DNA from: Aliiroseovarius sp. F20344
GTDB taxonomy: Bacteria > Pseudomonadota > Alphaproteobacteria > Rhodobacterales > Rhodobacteraceae
Direction: 5' to 3'
Assembly (NCBI RefSeq): GCF_023016155.1
Contig: NZ_JALKBG010000006.1
Coordinates: 434,001 to 498,000 of the forward strand
Length of the DNA: 64,000 nucleotides
The notes below the pieces were generated by a model, which worked only from the letters and a program-made list of their open reading frames with translations, had not been told where the DNA came from and made no database searches. Shown piece by piece: positions 36,066 to 44,632 of the stretch. The translations under genes and the position numbers were made by a program. How positions within the stretch are numbered: the stretch's first letter is position 1; each line of letters begins with the position of its first letter.

Positions 36066-37503
36066 AGCACCGCAAAGCAAACCTTTGGTTTTGGACGTCG
36101 ATGGAACATTTCTGCGCACAGATATTCTGTTTGAATGCTTCTGGGCCAGTTTGGGAAAGGATCCCATCCGCGCGCTCAAGACCAGTTTTCTTAACCTGAA
36201 CAATCCCGCCAAGCTGAAGGCAGAGCTGGCTGAGATTGCGCAATTGCGCACTGACCTGCTCCCAGTCGAGCCCGACGTGGTGGAAATCGCCCGTCAGGCG
36301 CAGTCTGAAGGACGCGAGGTGATCCTCGCCTCTGCCTCGCACCGTCCATTGGTCGAGAAACTGGCGCAGGATCATGATTTGTCACCAAAGGTCTTTGCCT
36401 CAGACGGTGAAACGAACCTTAAGGGCGCGCGCAAAGCTGCGGCGTTGGTGGAAGAGTTCGGTGAGGCGGCGTTTGACTATGCCGGGAATGCCCCGGTGGA
36501 TCGCGCCATCTGGGAAAAAGCTGACCGTGCCATCGTTGTGGGCGATGATGCGTCCGCACGTCAGGTTGAGGCACGAGGGCAGGCACTGACCCGTGTGGAA
36601 GGTGGCTGGCGTATTCGTGACGTCGTGCGCAGCTTCCGACCACATCAGTGGGTTAAGAACGTCCTTCTTTTGCTTCCGATGATCGCGGCACATGCCTTTG
36701 ATGGCGGAACGCTGATCGCAGCATTACTTGGTATTATCGCCTTCTCGGCTGCGGCCTCTTCTATCTACCTGGTGAATGATCTTCTCGACCTCGAGGCGGA
36801 CCGCCTTCACGTTAAAAAGAAATACCGTCCTTTCGCGTCGGGCGCGGTGCCCATTCAGATTGGCATGATCAGTTTTGTCGGTTTGTCAGCCATCGCTTTG
36901 GGCGTGGCTGCCGCACTGTCTTGGTCATTTCTGGGCGTTGTCGCGTTCTATATGGTGTTGTCGCTGGCCTATTCGTTGAAGCTTAAGCGCATGCGTTGGG
37001 TGGATATTGCGGTGCTCGCGTCGCTTTACTCCTTACGGGTTGTGGCTGGCGCGGCGGCCACCGGCATCTACGTGTCGGGGTACCTGTTGGTGTTCATCTT
37101 CCCTGTGTTCTTAGCACTTGGATGTGTGAAACGACTGACCGAACTGACTTTGGCAATTTCTGATGAGCGTCTGCCGGGCAGGGGGTATGGCCGCCCGGAT
37201 CGCCCGGATTTGCTGAACGTAGCCGCACTTGGCGTGATCGCCGCCTTGGTCGCCTTCTTCCTGTATTCCTTCACCGAACAGGCCATCGGGCTTTATAAAA
37301 CCCGCTGGTTGATCTGGGTGGCAGAGATTCCGCTGGCATGGTGGATGATCCGCATGGTGTCGCTGGGATGGCATGGCAAACAGGATTACGACCCAATCGT
37401 CTTTGCCATGAAGGACAAGCGCGGCATTGGTCTGATCCTGATGACGCTTGCCATTATGTTCTACGCTGCTGGGTTGTGGCAGCAATGGTTTGGCGTGCTC
37501 TAA
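36058..37503 (+). CDS. HAD phosphatase-UbiA prenyltransferase fusion, DPPR-synthase-like
   Basis: 481 residues. The N-terminal 190 residues form a HAD hydrolase (LDVDGTFL with the nucleophile Asp, ILASAS, GARKAAA, YAGNAPVDRAIW). The C-terminal part is a polytopic UbiA transferase whose NDLLDLEADRLHVKKKYRPFASG-like motif and YSLKLK motif closely follow decaprenyl-phosphate 5-phosphoribosyltransferase (Rv3806c of mycobacteria). The fusion could join phosphoribose to a polyprenyl phosphate and then remove the 5-phosphate. It overlaps the transglycosylase gene and faces DprE-like genes. Confidence 0.82.
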   Translation: MGEAPQSKPLVLDVDGTFLRTDILFECFWASLGKDPIRALKTSFLNLNNPAKLKAELAEIAQLRTDLLPVEPDVVEIARQAQSEGREVILASASHRPLVEKLAQDHDLSPKVFASDGETNLKGARKAAALVEEFGEAAFDYAGNAPVDRAIWEKADRAIVVGDDASARQVEARGQALTRVEGGWRIRDVVRSFRPHQWVKNVLLLLPMIAAHAFDGGTLIAALLGIIAFSAAASSIYLVNDLLDLEADRLHVKKKYRPFASGAVPIQIGMISFVGLSAIALGVAAALSWSFLGVVAFYMVLSLAYSLKLKRMRWVDIAVLASLYSLRVVAGAAATGIYVSGYLLVFIFPVFLALGCVKRLTELTLAISDERLPGRGYGRPDRPDLLNVAALGVIAALVAFFLYSFTEQAIGLYKTRWLIWVAEIPLAWWMIRMVSLGWHGKQDYDPIVFAMKDKRGIGLILMTLAIMFYAAGLWQQWFGVL

Positions 37504-37557
37504 AGCATATCTAATCATGCGTATCAGCCCGTGCCTAAGCGGCAACGGGCTGTGCAA

Positions 37558-38304
37558 TCAGATAGACATCTTCTTGAAGATGATTTCCGGGATGTGCCGG
37601 ATGATAAGCATGATGTAGCGCCAGAAGAACGGCGTGTAGATCACGTTCTTTTGCTTCTCCACCGCTTTAAGAATGTCTTGCGAGACTTTCTGAGGCGAGG
37701 CGACAAGAAACATCCCCTCAATACCCCAGGTCATCGCCGTGTCGACGAAACCGGGTTTCACGGTGACCACATGCCCGCCCGAGCGGGTCAGGCGGTTGCG
37801 CAGACCTGACAAATATGTGGCAAATCCTGCTTTCGCAGATCCATAGACATAATTGCCTATGCGTCCGCGGTCCCCGGCGACCGATCCGACACCCACAACA
37901 GTACCTGCGCCACGCTCTTCCATAATCGGGGCGAGCATGGACAGGAAGGTTGCCGGGCCTGTGTGGCTGTCTTTCACAACGCCCTCGATCAGATCAGGAT
38001 TGGCGTCGATGTCGTCTTGCGGAGGCATGGAGCCTACAAAGACTGCGGCGTTGATCACGCCTTCCATACCTTCGGCCTTGGTTATGATCGGTTTAAACGT
38101 GGCGCTGTCACGCGCGTCGAACTTCATCGCAACTGCGTCAACACCGCGTACGGATAGATCGGTGGCGGATCGTTTCAGGTCGTCCATGTCACGACCAGCC
38201 AGAATGACGCTTGCGCCTTGGTCTGCCACCGCTTGCGCAAAGGCGCGTGCCATTGAGGACGTGGCGCCCAAGATGATCCAACACTGGTTTTGTTTTGTCG
38301 TCAT
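37558..38304 (-). CDS. Short-chain dehydrogenase, DprE2-like
   Basis: 248-residue SDR with the Rossmann motif ILGATSSMARAFA near the N-terminus and the catalytic pattern SVAGDRGRIGNYVYGSAKAG, including YxxxK. This region closely resembles DprE2, the NADH-dependent reductase that converts decaprenyl-phosphoryl-2-keto-ribose to the arabinose form. A C-terminal hydrophobic and basic segment (WRYIMLIIRHIPEIIFKK) may attach it to the membrane. The gene directly follows the DprE1-like oxidase gene, five bases apart. Confidence 0.85.
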   Translation of the reverse strand: MTTKQNQCWIILGATSSMARAFAQAVADQGASVILAGRDMDDLKRSATDLSVRGVDAVAMKFDARDSATFKPIITKAEGMEGVINAAVFVGSMPPQDDIDANPDLIEGVVKDSHTGPATFLSMLAPIMEERGAGTVVGVGSVAGDRGRIGNYVYGSAKAGFATYLSGLRNRLTRSGGHVVTVKPGFVDTAMTWGIEGMFLVASPQKVSQDILKAVEKQKNVIYTPFFWRYIMLIIRHIPEIIFKKMSI

Positions 38305-38309
38305 ATCTT

Positions 38310-39623
38310 TTACCCCGCCTCGCGAAGGTTCAGGCGCCGCACCATATCGGTTTCCAGCGCGTGGTCCGGGTCGACCTTGTTCACGGCCTTTACCCAGTCT
38401 GCATGTTCGGAATACATCGCCTTGATGGCGGGGCCGGTGGCCAAAGCGTCTTTGGCCAGATAAAGCCGCCCGCCTGCATCTACGGTCATATCCTCGAGCA
38501 TCGCAATCAAATCCCGCGCTGCATCGCGCGCGGGGAAATCGACGGCGAGCGTATAGCCCTCCATCGGGAAGCTCATGTGGCCCGCGCGGCCTGCGCCCAT
38601 GCGTTTGAGCACAGCCAGAGGCGAGGCAAGGCCCGCGCCTGCGATCTCTTTCAGCATCGCCTTCAGCGCATATGCCTGATCCAACGGGACGACGTTCTGG
38701 AATTGATAGAACCCGCGCTTGCCATAAAGTCGGTTCCAGTCGTGAATCTTGTCCAAAGGAAAGAAGAAATCGTCGATGCGCTTGACCGAGGAGCGGCCCG
38801 AGGTCGGCACGCGGCGATAATAGGCGTTATTAAACGTACGCACGATTGGGGCAGACAACGCAAAGTTTGGCGCGTCCAATGGCACGGATTTTGACGGCTT
38901 GGCTTTGGGCAGTAGACCTGCGGCCAGCTCGGCCTCTTCTACGATCCCGCGCCCTAGCGTTGAACCGGTGGCCGTGGCGTCGATCCAGCCGACACAATAG
39001 GTGGCCTGGCTGCCATCCAGATGCGCCAGATGTTCATCCCAATCTGAGGCACGGCGTTCGGTGACCATCATCACGTCGCCGGGGCAGGGTTTCAGTTGCA
39101 GTTTCGCCTCGGCAATTACACCGGTCTGTCCAATACCGCCCATGGTGGCGCGGAACAGTCCGGCATTGCGATCCGGAGTGGCGACAGTGCGCTTTTCTCC
39201 GATCAGCAGCGTGACGGACAGAATATGCTGGCCAAAGCTGCCTTCGTTATGGTGGTTCTTGCCGTGCACGTCTTGCGCGATGCAGCCGCCAACGGTTGCA
39301 AAGCCGGTGCCGGGCATGACCGCAGGCAGCCAACCTTGGGGGGCAAAGATATGAGCAAGCTCGCCGATGGTGATCCCGGCTTCGACCGTCACAACGCCGG
39401 CTTCGGCATCAAAGGCGATGATGCGGTTCATGCGCGTCATGTCGATGGCGCGGCCACCGTCATTCAAAGAAGCATCCCCATAGGACCGACAATTGCCAAT
39501 CGCAGGGCAGGTGGTGTCGGCCACGATGGCCTTCAGGCTGCGGGCGCGTTCTGGGCGGGCAAGCTCTCCGCTAGCCGTAAGAACCCGGCCCCAGCCGGCA
39601 TAGTCGCTAGTTTTCCATACCAT
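38310..39623 (-). CDS. FAD-linked oxidase, DprE1-like
   Basis: 437-residue VAO-family flavoprotein. GNCRSYGDASLNDGG and DVHGKNHHNEGSFG (His120) match the FAD-binding segments of mycobacterial DprE1, and RLYLAKDAL (Lys391) matches its catalytic Lys418. Thirty-one residues before that Lys, where M. tuberculosis has Cys387 (the benzothiazinone target), this protein has Ala360. The predicted reaction is oxidation of polyprenyl-phosphoryl-ribose at C2. Its first 17 bases overlap the end of the upstream membrane-protein gene. Confidence 0.88.
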   Translation of the reverse strand: MVWKTSDYAGWGRVLTASGELARPERARSLKAIVADTTCPAIGNCRSYGDASLNDGGRAIDMTRMNRIIAFDAEAGVVTVEAGITIGELAHIFAPQGWLPAVMPGTGFATVGGCIAQDVHGKNHHNEGSFGQHILSVTLLIGEKRTVATPDRNAGLFRATMGGIGQTGVIAEAKLQLKPCPGDVMMVTERRASDWDEHLAHLDGSQATYCVGWIDATATGSTLGRGIVEEAELAAGLLPKAKPSKSVPLDAPNFALSAPIVRTFNNAYYRRVPTSGRSSVKRIDDFFFPLDKIHDWNRLYGKRGFYQFQNVVPLDQAYALKAMLKEIAGAGLASPLAVLKRMGAGRAGHMSFPMEGYTLAVDFPARDAARDLIAMLEDMTVDAGGRLYLAKDALATGPAIKAMYSEHADWVKAVNKVDPDHALETDMVRRLNLREAG

Positions 39624-40635
39624 GTGTGTGTCTCAGTGATTTACGTTCGGCGATAGGGAAGATCAGAAGACCAAGCCCGATCGCGAACCAAAGGGTTGTT
39701 ACGCGGATGATGGCAGTGGCAGGCAGGCTTACCTCAAGCGGCACGCCTTCCAGTGCCAACAGGGCAATCATGGCGGCTTCGGCACCGCCGACGCCTCCTG
39801 GTGCGCCTGTCAGTCCACCGGCAAGTGTTGAAAAGACGAAGATGGCGACGGCTTTGGCGAAACCAATGTCAGCCCCCATCCACATCAGAAGAAGGTGGAA
39901 GGCATAGCCTTCGGCTATCCATCCGATCACACCCACAATGGCTGCAACGGCCATGAGGGTGGGTGAGGTAAAGGCGGACAGCGAATGCGCAGCGCGACGG
40001 ACCTTTGCCCAAAGGCGTGCAAAACGACCGGTGACGCGGTGTCCCATTGTGGCAAACCACGCCAGCAAGCGCGGGCGCGTGGCCGCAAATGCCGCGATCA
40101 ATGCAAGGATGGTGACAGGCAATCCGCCAGCGATCCCCGTTGTGGAAAAGGCTAAAGCCAATCCAAGGATCAATGCCATCGCGGTCAGATCCGATGCGCG
40201 ATCTACCAAGACCAGCGGCGCGGTTCGTTCGAAGCTCCAGCCCGTTTCACGGCGCAGCCAACGCATGCGCACCAATTCACCCAAACGACCGGGGGTCACA
40301 GACATCGCAAAGCCACCTAGAAAATGGCGTAGGTTCTGGAATAGTCCCGTAGGCAGGCCAAGTTTGCGCGCAAATATGTGCCAGCGCAGGCCGCGGAACA
40401 GGTAATTCACAAGGCTAAGAGCTAAGAGCGCCGCAAATTGCATCCAGCTGAGTTTCATCAGTTGTTCGCGGGTTTCTTCCCATCCAGTCGCCGCAGCAAG
40501 CCCAAGTAGCCCGGCCAAGACCAGCGCAAACAATCCCAAGAGAATAAGGGTATCCCGAAGCCTCTTGTTCGGAGGCTCGCCCACGGATTGTTTCCCCGTG
40601 GTTGACGATATGGGATCAGTGCTGCTCATTGTCAT
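39607..40635 (-). CDS. Lysylphosphatidylglycerol synthase TM-region/UPF0104 family membrane protein
   Basis: 342-residue polytopic protein with about eight hydrophobic helices. NYLFRGLRWHIFARKLG, SVTPGRLGELVRMRWL and the Gly-rich LAGGLTGAPGGVGGAEAA are characteristic of the UPF0104/LPG-synthase TM family, which is linked with lipid or lipid-sugar handling. In this operon it could move or modify the polyprenyl-phosphoryl sugar; that is inference. Starts 40635 and 40629 (ATG) are both possible; the frame extends further to 40728 without a better site. Confidence 0.78.
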   Translation of the reverse strand: MTMSSTDPISSTTGKQSVGEPPNKRLRDTLILLGLFALVLAGLLGLAAATGWEETREQLMKLSWMQFAALLALSLVNYLFRGLRWHIFARKLGLPTGLFQNLRHFLGGFAMSVTPGRLGELVRMRWLRRETGWSFERTAPLVLVDRASDLTAMALILGLALAFSTTGIAGGLPVTILALIAAFAATRPRLLAWFATMGHRVTGRFARLWAKVRRAAHSLSAFTSPTLMAVAAIVGVIGWIAEGYAFHLLLMWMGADIGFAKAVAIFVFSTLAGGLTGAPGGVGGAEAAMIALLALEGVPLEVSLPATAIIRVTTLWFAIGLGLLIFPIAERKSLRHTHGMEN

Positions 40636-40755
40636 TGCCCGGCTTATGGCTGGGGATTGAGGCGAGATTATGAAAGCTCGGCAGCAATTGCGAGGGAAAA
40701 GAGGGGAGAAACCAACAGCTTTTCCCACATGTGATGCGTGGCAAAGGTCTTCCGG

Positions 40756-41880
40756 TTAGGGTGCTGTCAGCTTTAGCAGGCGCCCTCCATCCCGATCTTC
40801 CAAAACCCAAAGGTTTCCGTCTGGCCCCTGTTCCACTTCGCGCACCCGCTTGCCCCAGCGAAATCTCTCGGCCTCGGTTGCTGTATCCCCAGACAGGTCC
40901 ACACGGATGAGTGCACGGCTGACAAGGCCGCCAATGAAGGCATCACCTGTCCAGTCCGGAAACCGTGTGCCGGAATAAATCACCAGACCAGATGGCGCGA
41001 TACTTGGCACCCAAAAGGCCTTGGGCGCTTCGAATTCCGGGCGTGTCGGGTGGTCGGGGATTTCGCTTCCATTGTAATTGTCGCCGTTCGACACGACGGG
41101 CCATCCATAATTCAATCCCGGTTTGATCAAGTTCAACTCGTCCCCATGAAGCGGACCCATCTCATGCGCCCAAAGACGACCCCCTGCATCGAAGGCAATT
41201 CCAAGCGCATTGCGATGTCCTGTGGTCCAGAAGCTTTTCGCCAAGTCCCCTTTGTTCTGAAACGGATTGTCGGGCGGCACCGTCCCGTCGTCATTCAGGC
41301 GAATGATCTTGCCAAGCGCCATGTCCCATCGCTGGGCAGGTGTCTGTTCTTGCCGATCACCTGAGGTGATGAACATCTTTCCATCCGGACCAAAGGCAAT
41401 CCTGTGAGAAAAGTGCCCTTTCCCCTCTAAGGCCGGGTCCTGCTGCCAGATCCGTTCGACATTGGACAGTTTCGGAGGTGTTGAAAGGTCAAGCTCTCCG
41501 CGCAGAACGATCGCGCGACGGGTGCCGTCCGCGTCGCCTGTTGTCACCATGGATACATAGACAATCTGATTGTCCGAAAAGTTTGGATGCAGCACGACAT
41601 CGCCCAGCCCGCCTTGCCCGCCGACAAGGGCATCTGGAAGGCCGCCAACCAGTTCTTTTTTCCCATCAGTTCTGACCAGCCACAGCTTTCCTGGTTTCGT
41701 GGTTACAAGCAGGCGGTCTTTATCCACGAAGGTCATCGCCCACGGGCTGTCAAACGCGGCAACTGACGACGCTTCAAACGATCCACCTTTGGTTCCTTTG
41801 ATGGTGAACGCGTTTGCTGTGCCAAGTGATGCAACCAAAGCTGTGATGACAAGGAACAGTGCAGAGGTGAACGATTTCAT
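40756..41880 (-). CDS. PQQ-dependent sugar dehydrogenase (soluble aldose dehydrogenase family)
   Basis: 374-residue secreted six-bladed propeller enzyme. A signal peptide ([18 protein letters not shown]) is followed by [40 protein letters not shown], the [19 protein letters not shown] segment with the active-site His, and [25 protein letters not shown]. The family oxidises aldoses in the periplasm with PQQ and calcium. ATG 41880 with GAGG ahead is preferred over longer frames. No PQQ biosynthesis gene is in the window. Confidence 0.87.
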   Translation of the reverse strand: MKSFTSALFLVITALVASLGTANAFTIKGTKGGSFEASSVAAFDSPWAMTFVDKDRLLVTTKPGKLWLVRTDGKKELVGGLPDALVGGQGGLGDVVLHPNFSDNQIVYVSMVTTGDADGTRRAIVLRGELDLSTPPKLSNVERIWQQDPALEGKGHFSHRIAFGPDGKMFITSGDRQEQTPAQRWDMALGKIIRLNDDGTVPPDNPFQNKGDLAKSFWTTGHRNALGIAFDAGGRLWAHEMGPLHGDELNLIKPGLNYGWPVVSNGDNYNGSEIPDHPTRPEFEAPKAFWVPSIAPSGLVIYSGTRFPDWTGDAFIGGLVSRALIRVDLSGDTATEAERFRWGKRVREVEQGPDGNLWVLEDRDGGRLLKLTAP

Positions 41881-41996
41881 GGTGGCCTCGATCCGGGTGA
41901 GAGAAGCGACAATTGACCCGGATAGTAGAGCATCAATGCCGGGCTGCATCAAACGTTGCGACCAAACAATCGTGTGACTTTGCAGCGTGGCAAAGA

Positions 41997-42020
41997 AAAG
42001 GCCCCGTCACCGGGGCCTTT
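41997..42020 (-). terminator. Rho-independent terminator after scoB
   Basis: AAAGGCCCCG (41997-42006) pairs perfectly with CGGGGCCTTT (42011-42020), loop TCAC; on the minus strand it is followed by TCTTTG. It ends the scoAB operon. Confidence 0.85.
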
Positions 42021-42041
42021 CCACGAAAATTTGTGATTTGA

Positions 42042-42671
42042 TCAGTTGACGATGGTCGCCTGCGTTGCTGCGCGCAGTTCGTCCTCGGTCACGCCATCGG
42101 CGGTCTCGACGATTTTCAGGCCGCCTTCGACCACATCCAGCACACCCAGATTGGTGATGATGCGGTCCACGACCGACTTGCCAGTCAGGGGCAGGGTGCA
42201 GGCTTTCAGCACTTTCGAGTCGCCATGCTTGTTGGTGTGATCCATCACGACGACAACGCGGCCAACACCGGCCACAAGGTCCATCGCGCCGCCCATGCCT
42301 TTGACCAGCTTGCCGGGGATCATCCAGTTGGCAAGGTCGCCGTTTTCAGCGACTTCCATCGCGCCAAGGATCGCCATGGCGATCTTGCCGCCACGGATCA
42401 TGCCGAAGCTCATCGAGCTGTCGAAATAGGCCGTTTGGGGCAGTTCGGTGATGGTCTGCTTGCCTGCGTTGATCAGGTCGGCGTCGATTTCATCCTCGGT
42501 CGGGAAGGGGCCCATGCCCAGCATGCCGTTTTCCGACTGAAGCGTCACGGTGACGCCTTCAGGGATGTAGTTGGACACCAGCGTCGGGATGCCGATGCCG
42601 AGGTTTACATACCAACCGTCTTGCAGTTCCTGCGCCGCGCGGGCGGCCATTTGATTGCGGTCCCAAGCCAT
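42042..42671 (-). CDS. scoB: 3-oxoacid CoA-transferase subunit B
   Basis: 209-residue beta subunit of a class I CoA-transferase (SCOT type). [14 protein letters not shown] contains the catalytic Glu motif, and [14 protein letters not shown] and [17 protein letters not shown] are family signatures. With the A subunit it transfers CoA from succinyl-CoA to acetoacetate or a related 3-oxoacid. Its ATG lies three bases after the scoA stop. Confidence 0.93.
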   Translation of the reverse strand: MAWDRNQMAARAAQELQDGWYVNLGIGIPTLVSNYIPEGVTVTLQSENGMLGMGPFPTEDEIDADLINAGKQTITELPQTAYFDSSMSFGMIRGGKIAMAILGAMEVAENGDLANWMIPGKLVKGMGGAMDLVAGVGRVVVVMDHTNKHGDSKVLKACTLPLTGKSVVDRIITNLGVLDVVEGGLKIVETADGVTEDELRAATQATIVN

Positions 42672-42674
42672 GTC

Positions 42675-43388
42675 TTAAGCCTCCCGGATGGTGCGTTGTT
42701 CGATGCGCTTCTCGTGCTCGCCTTGAATGATGCGATGCACGTAGATGCCCGGCAGATGGATCGAGTCTGGATCCAGCGAGCCGGTCGGCACGATTTCTTC
42801 CACTTCGACCACACAGGTTTTGCCACACATGGCAGCCGGCGGGTTGAAGTTGCGGGCAGTTTTGCGGAAGACAAGGTTGCCGGTCTCGTCGGCTTTCCAG
42901 GCTTTCACGATGGACAGATCGGCAAAAATTCCTTCTTCCATGATGTAGGTTTCCATCTCGCCATTCGGGCCAGTGGGGAAGTCCTTGTGTTCCTTGCCGT
43001 CGGCAATCACGGTGCCCACGCCGGTCTTGGTGAAGAAGCCGGGGATGCCGTGGCCAGCGGCGCGCATGCGTTCGGCCAGAGTGCCCTGCGGGTTGAACTC
43101 CAGTTCCAGTTCGCCCGACAGGTACTGGCGCATGAACTCGGCGTTTTCGCCCACATAGGACGAAATCATCTTCTTCACCTGCTTGGTTTGCAGCAGGATA
43201 CCAATGCCGAAATCATCAACGCCCGCATTATTCGAGGCAAAAGTCAGATCCTTTGCACCGTTTTCCTTGATGGCTTCCAGCAGAAGCTCGGGAATGCCGC
43301 ACAGGCCAAAGCCGCCAGCGGCAATCAGCATGCCGTCATGCAAAAGCCCGTCCAGAGCTTCGGCGGCGCTGCCATATACCTTGTTCAT
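42675..43388 (-). CDS. scoA: 3-oxoacid CoA-transferase subunit A
   Basis: 237-residue alpha subunit. The CoA-binding motif GGFGLCGIPELLLEAI lies near residues 21-36; KRNF-like RNFNPPAAMCGK and EEGIFADLSIVKAWKAD are typical of ScoA. GAGGGAA precedes the ATG. Forms an operon with scoB for ketone-body or beta-oxidation intermediate use. Confidence 0.93.
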   Translation of the reverse strand: MNKVYGSAAEALDGLLHDGMLIAAGGFGLCGIPELLLEAIKENGAKDLTFASNNAGVDDFGIGILLQTKQVKKMISSYVGENAEFMRQYLSGELELEFNPQGTLAERMRAAGHGIPGFFTKTGVGTVIADGKEHKDFPTGPNGEMETYIMEEGIFADLSIVKAWKADETGNLVFRKTARNFNPPAAMCGKTCVVEVEEIVPTGSLDPDSIHLPGIYVHRIIQGEHEKRIEQRTIREA

Positions 43389-43617
43389 GAAAGTTCCCTC
43401 TCGTCAGTTTCGTAGGTGTTCTGGCGTGAGGGCGGTGCTGAGTCAACGAAACACGGGGGAAATGCGGGGTTTCGGGTATTTCTACGTAGGATCAATTGAC
43501 CCGGTCTAAGCGTATAACTTTAGTTGGTTTCCAATCGAACCATCGAAAGTCCAATATCAATGTTACGGATTGTCTGATCAATACTGGATAGTAATCCATT
43601 CCTAACGGAGAAAGCAG

Positions 43618-44067
43618 ATGAAACCTATTAAAACACTTGCGATGACCGCAGTTGTTGCCGCCTTGGCAGCCCCGGTTTTTGCGCAAACCACCAAAGAAGC
43701 ATTGATCCAAGAACTGACGGATCAGGGATACACAGAGATCAAAATTCGCAAAACCTTGTTCGGCAACTACAAGATCGAAGCGGAAGGTCCCTTGGGTGAA
43801 CGTAAGCTTGTTTTAGGCAAAGACGGTACAGTGTTGCGGGACCGTTTTGAGAAAGATGACGACGATTATGATGATGATGATCGTGATGATGACGACGATG
43901 ATGATCGGGATGACGACGATTATGATGATGATCGGGATGACGACGATGATGATCGTGACGATCGGAAAGATCGAGATGACGATGACGATGATGACGACGA
44001 CGATGATGATGACGATGATGACGACGATGATGATGACGACGACGACGACGATGATGACGACGATTAA
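43618..44067 (+). CDS. Secreted PepSY-like protein with poly-aspartate tail
   Basis: 149 residues in three parts: a signal peptide (cleavage near VFAQT), a compact PepSY-like domain (ALIQELTDQGYTEIKIRKTLFGNYKIEAEGPLGERKLVL, residues about 27-66) and a C-terminal tail of some 70 residues that is almost all Asp with a few Arg, Tyr and Lys, ending in a long unbroken Asp run. The tail should bind calcium or other cations in the periplasm. GGAGAAAG precedes the ATG. A membrane LuxR-type regulator gene follows after 43 bases. Function unknown. Confidence 0.8.
   Translation: MKPIKTLAMTAVVAALAAPVFAQTTKEALIQELTDQGYTEIKIRKTLFGNYKIEAEGPLGERKLVLGKDGTVLRDRFEKDDDDYDDDDRDDDDDDDRDDDDYDDDRDDDDDDRDDRKDRDDDDDDDDDDDDDDDDDDDDDDDDDDDDDD
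43857..44066 (+). repeat. GAT/GAC trinucleotide tract
   Basis: About 210 bases consisting almost wholly of GAY codons, encoding the poly-Asp tail. Mixed use of GAT and GAC argues for selection on the protein rather than a fresh slippage expansion, though length variation between strains is likely. Confidence 0.85.
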
Positions 44068-44110
44068 TCGGTCCCATTGAAGCGCCTTGAAACTCAATCG
44101 GAGCCCAAAA

Positions 44111-44632
44111 ATGCGCGCCAGAACCTACAGCATGATCGGAGCAGGGCTTTTTGCGCTTTCAGCCATTGCTTTCCTCATTGAATTTTTTGGAGAGGTTACT
44201 GGGATTTGGCTGTTGGGCTTCGATTGGTTCATTCATGAACTCACAGAGCTTGCCACGCTATGTGGTTTCATCATTGGCGGAGCATTCATTTTTCACAGTC
44301 AAAGATTGCTCCGCCGCCGCAATGACGAAGTCGAGCAACTTTTACGTGCGGCGCAGGGACAGTTTGGCGCGATGGTTCAAGCACAGTTTTCAAGCTGGGG
44401 GCTAAGTGAAGCCGAGCAAGAGATAGCGTACCTGACCATGAAAGGATTTACGGTTGCGGAAATCTCGGACATCCGAAAAACAAGTCAAGGCACGGTAAAA
44501 TCGCAAAACAATGCGATCTATCGAAAAGCAGGTGTGAAAAGCCGAACGCAATTGCTGGGTGCTTTGATCGACGAGCTTTTAATCGAGCCATCAACCGGAA
44601 GCACACCAGAAACTGCTGAGAAGCTTAGCTAG
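44111..44632 (+). CDS. Membrane-anchored LuxR-type HTH regulator
   Basis: 173 residues. Two hydrophobic helices (about residues 8-28 and 38-60) are followed by a short linker and a C-terminal GerE/LuxR helix-turn-helix: LSEAEQEIAYLTMKGFTVAEISDI, then TSQGTVKSQNNAIYRKAGVKSRTQL. The arrangement suggests a membrane sensor-regulator. TTG 44087 would add eight residues; ATG 44111 with GGAG upstream is preferred. Its position right after the poly-Asp protein suggests the two form a sensing pair. Confidence 0.78.
   Translation: MRARTYSMIGAGLFALSAIAFLIEFFGEVTGIWLLGFDWFIHELTELATLCGFIIGGAFIFHSQRLLRRRNDEVEQLLRAAQGQFGAMVQAQFSSWGLSEAEQEIAYLTMKGFTVAEISDIRKTSQGTVKSQNNAIYRKAGVKSRTQLLGALIDELLIEPSTGSTPETAEKLS

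Noticed and set aside
42225-43415. Long plus-strand open frame opposite scoA and scoB
   Set aside because: His- and Gly-rich shadow translation of conserved CoA-transferase genes; no family features.
43857-44097. Overlapping frames in the GAT/GAC tract encoding Met/Thr- or Val/Ile-rich peptides
   Set aside because: They are frame-shifted readings of a trinucleotide tract; only the poly-Asp frame has a signal peptide, start site and folded domain.
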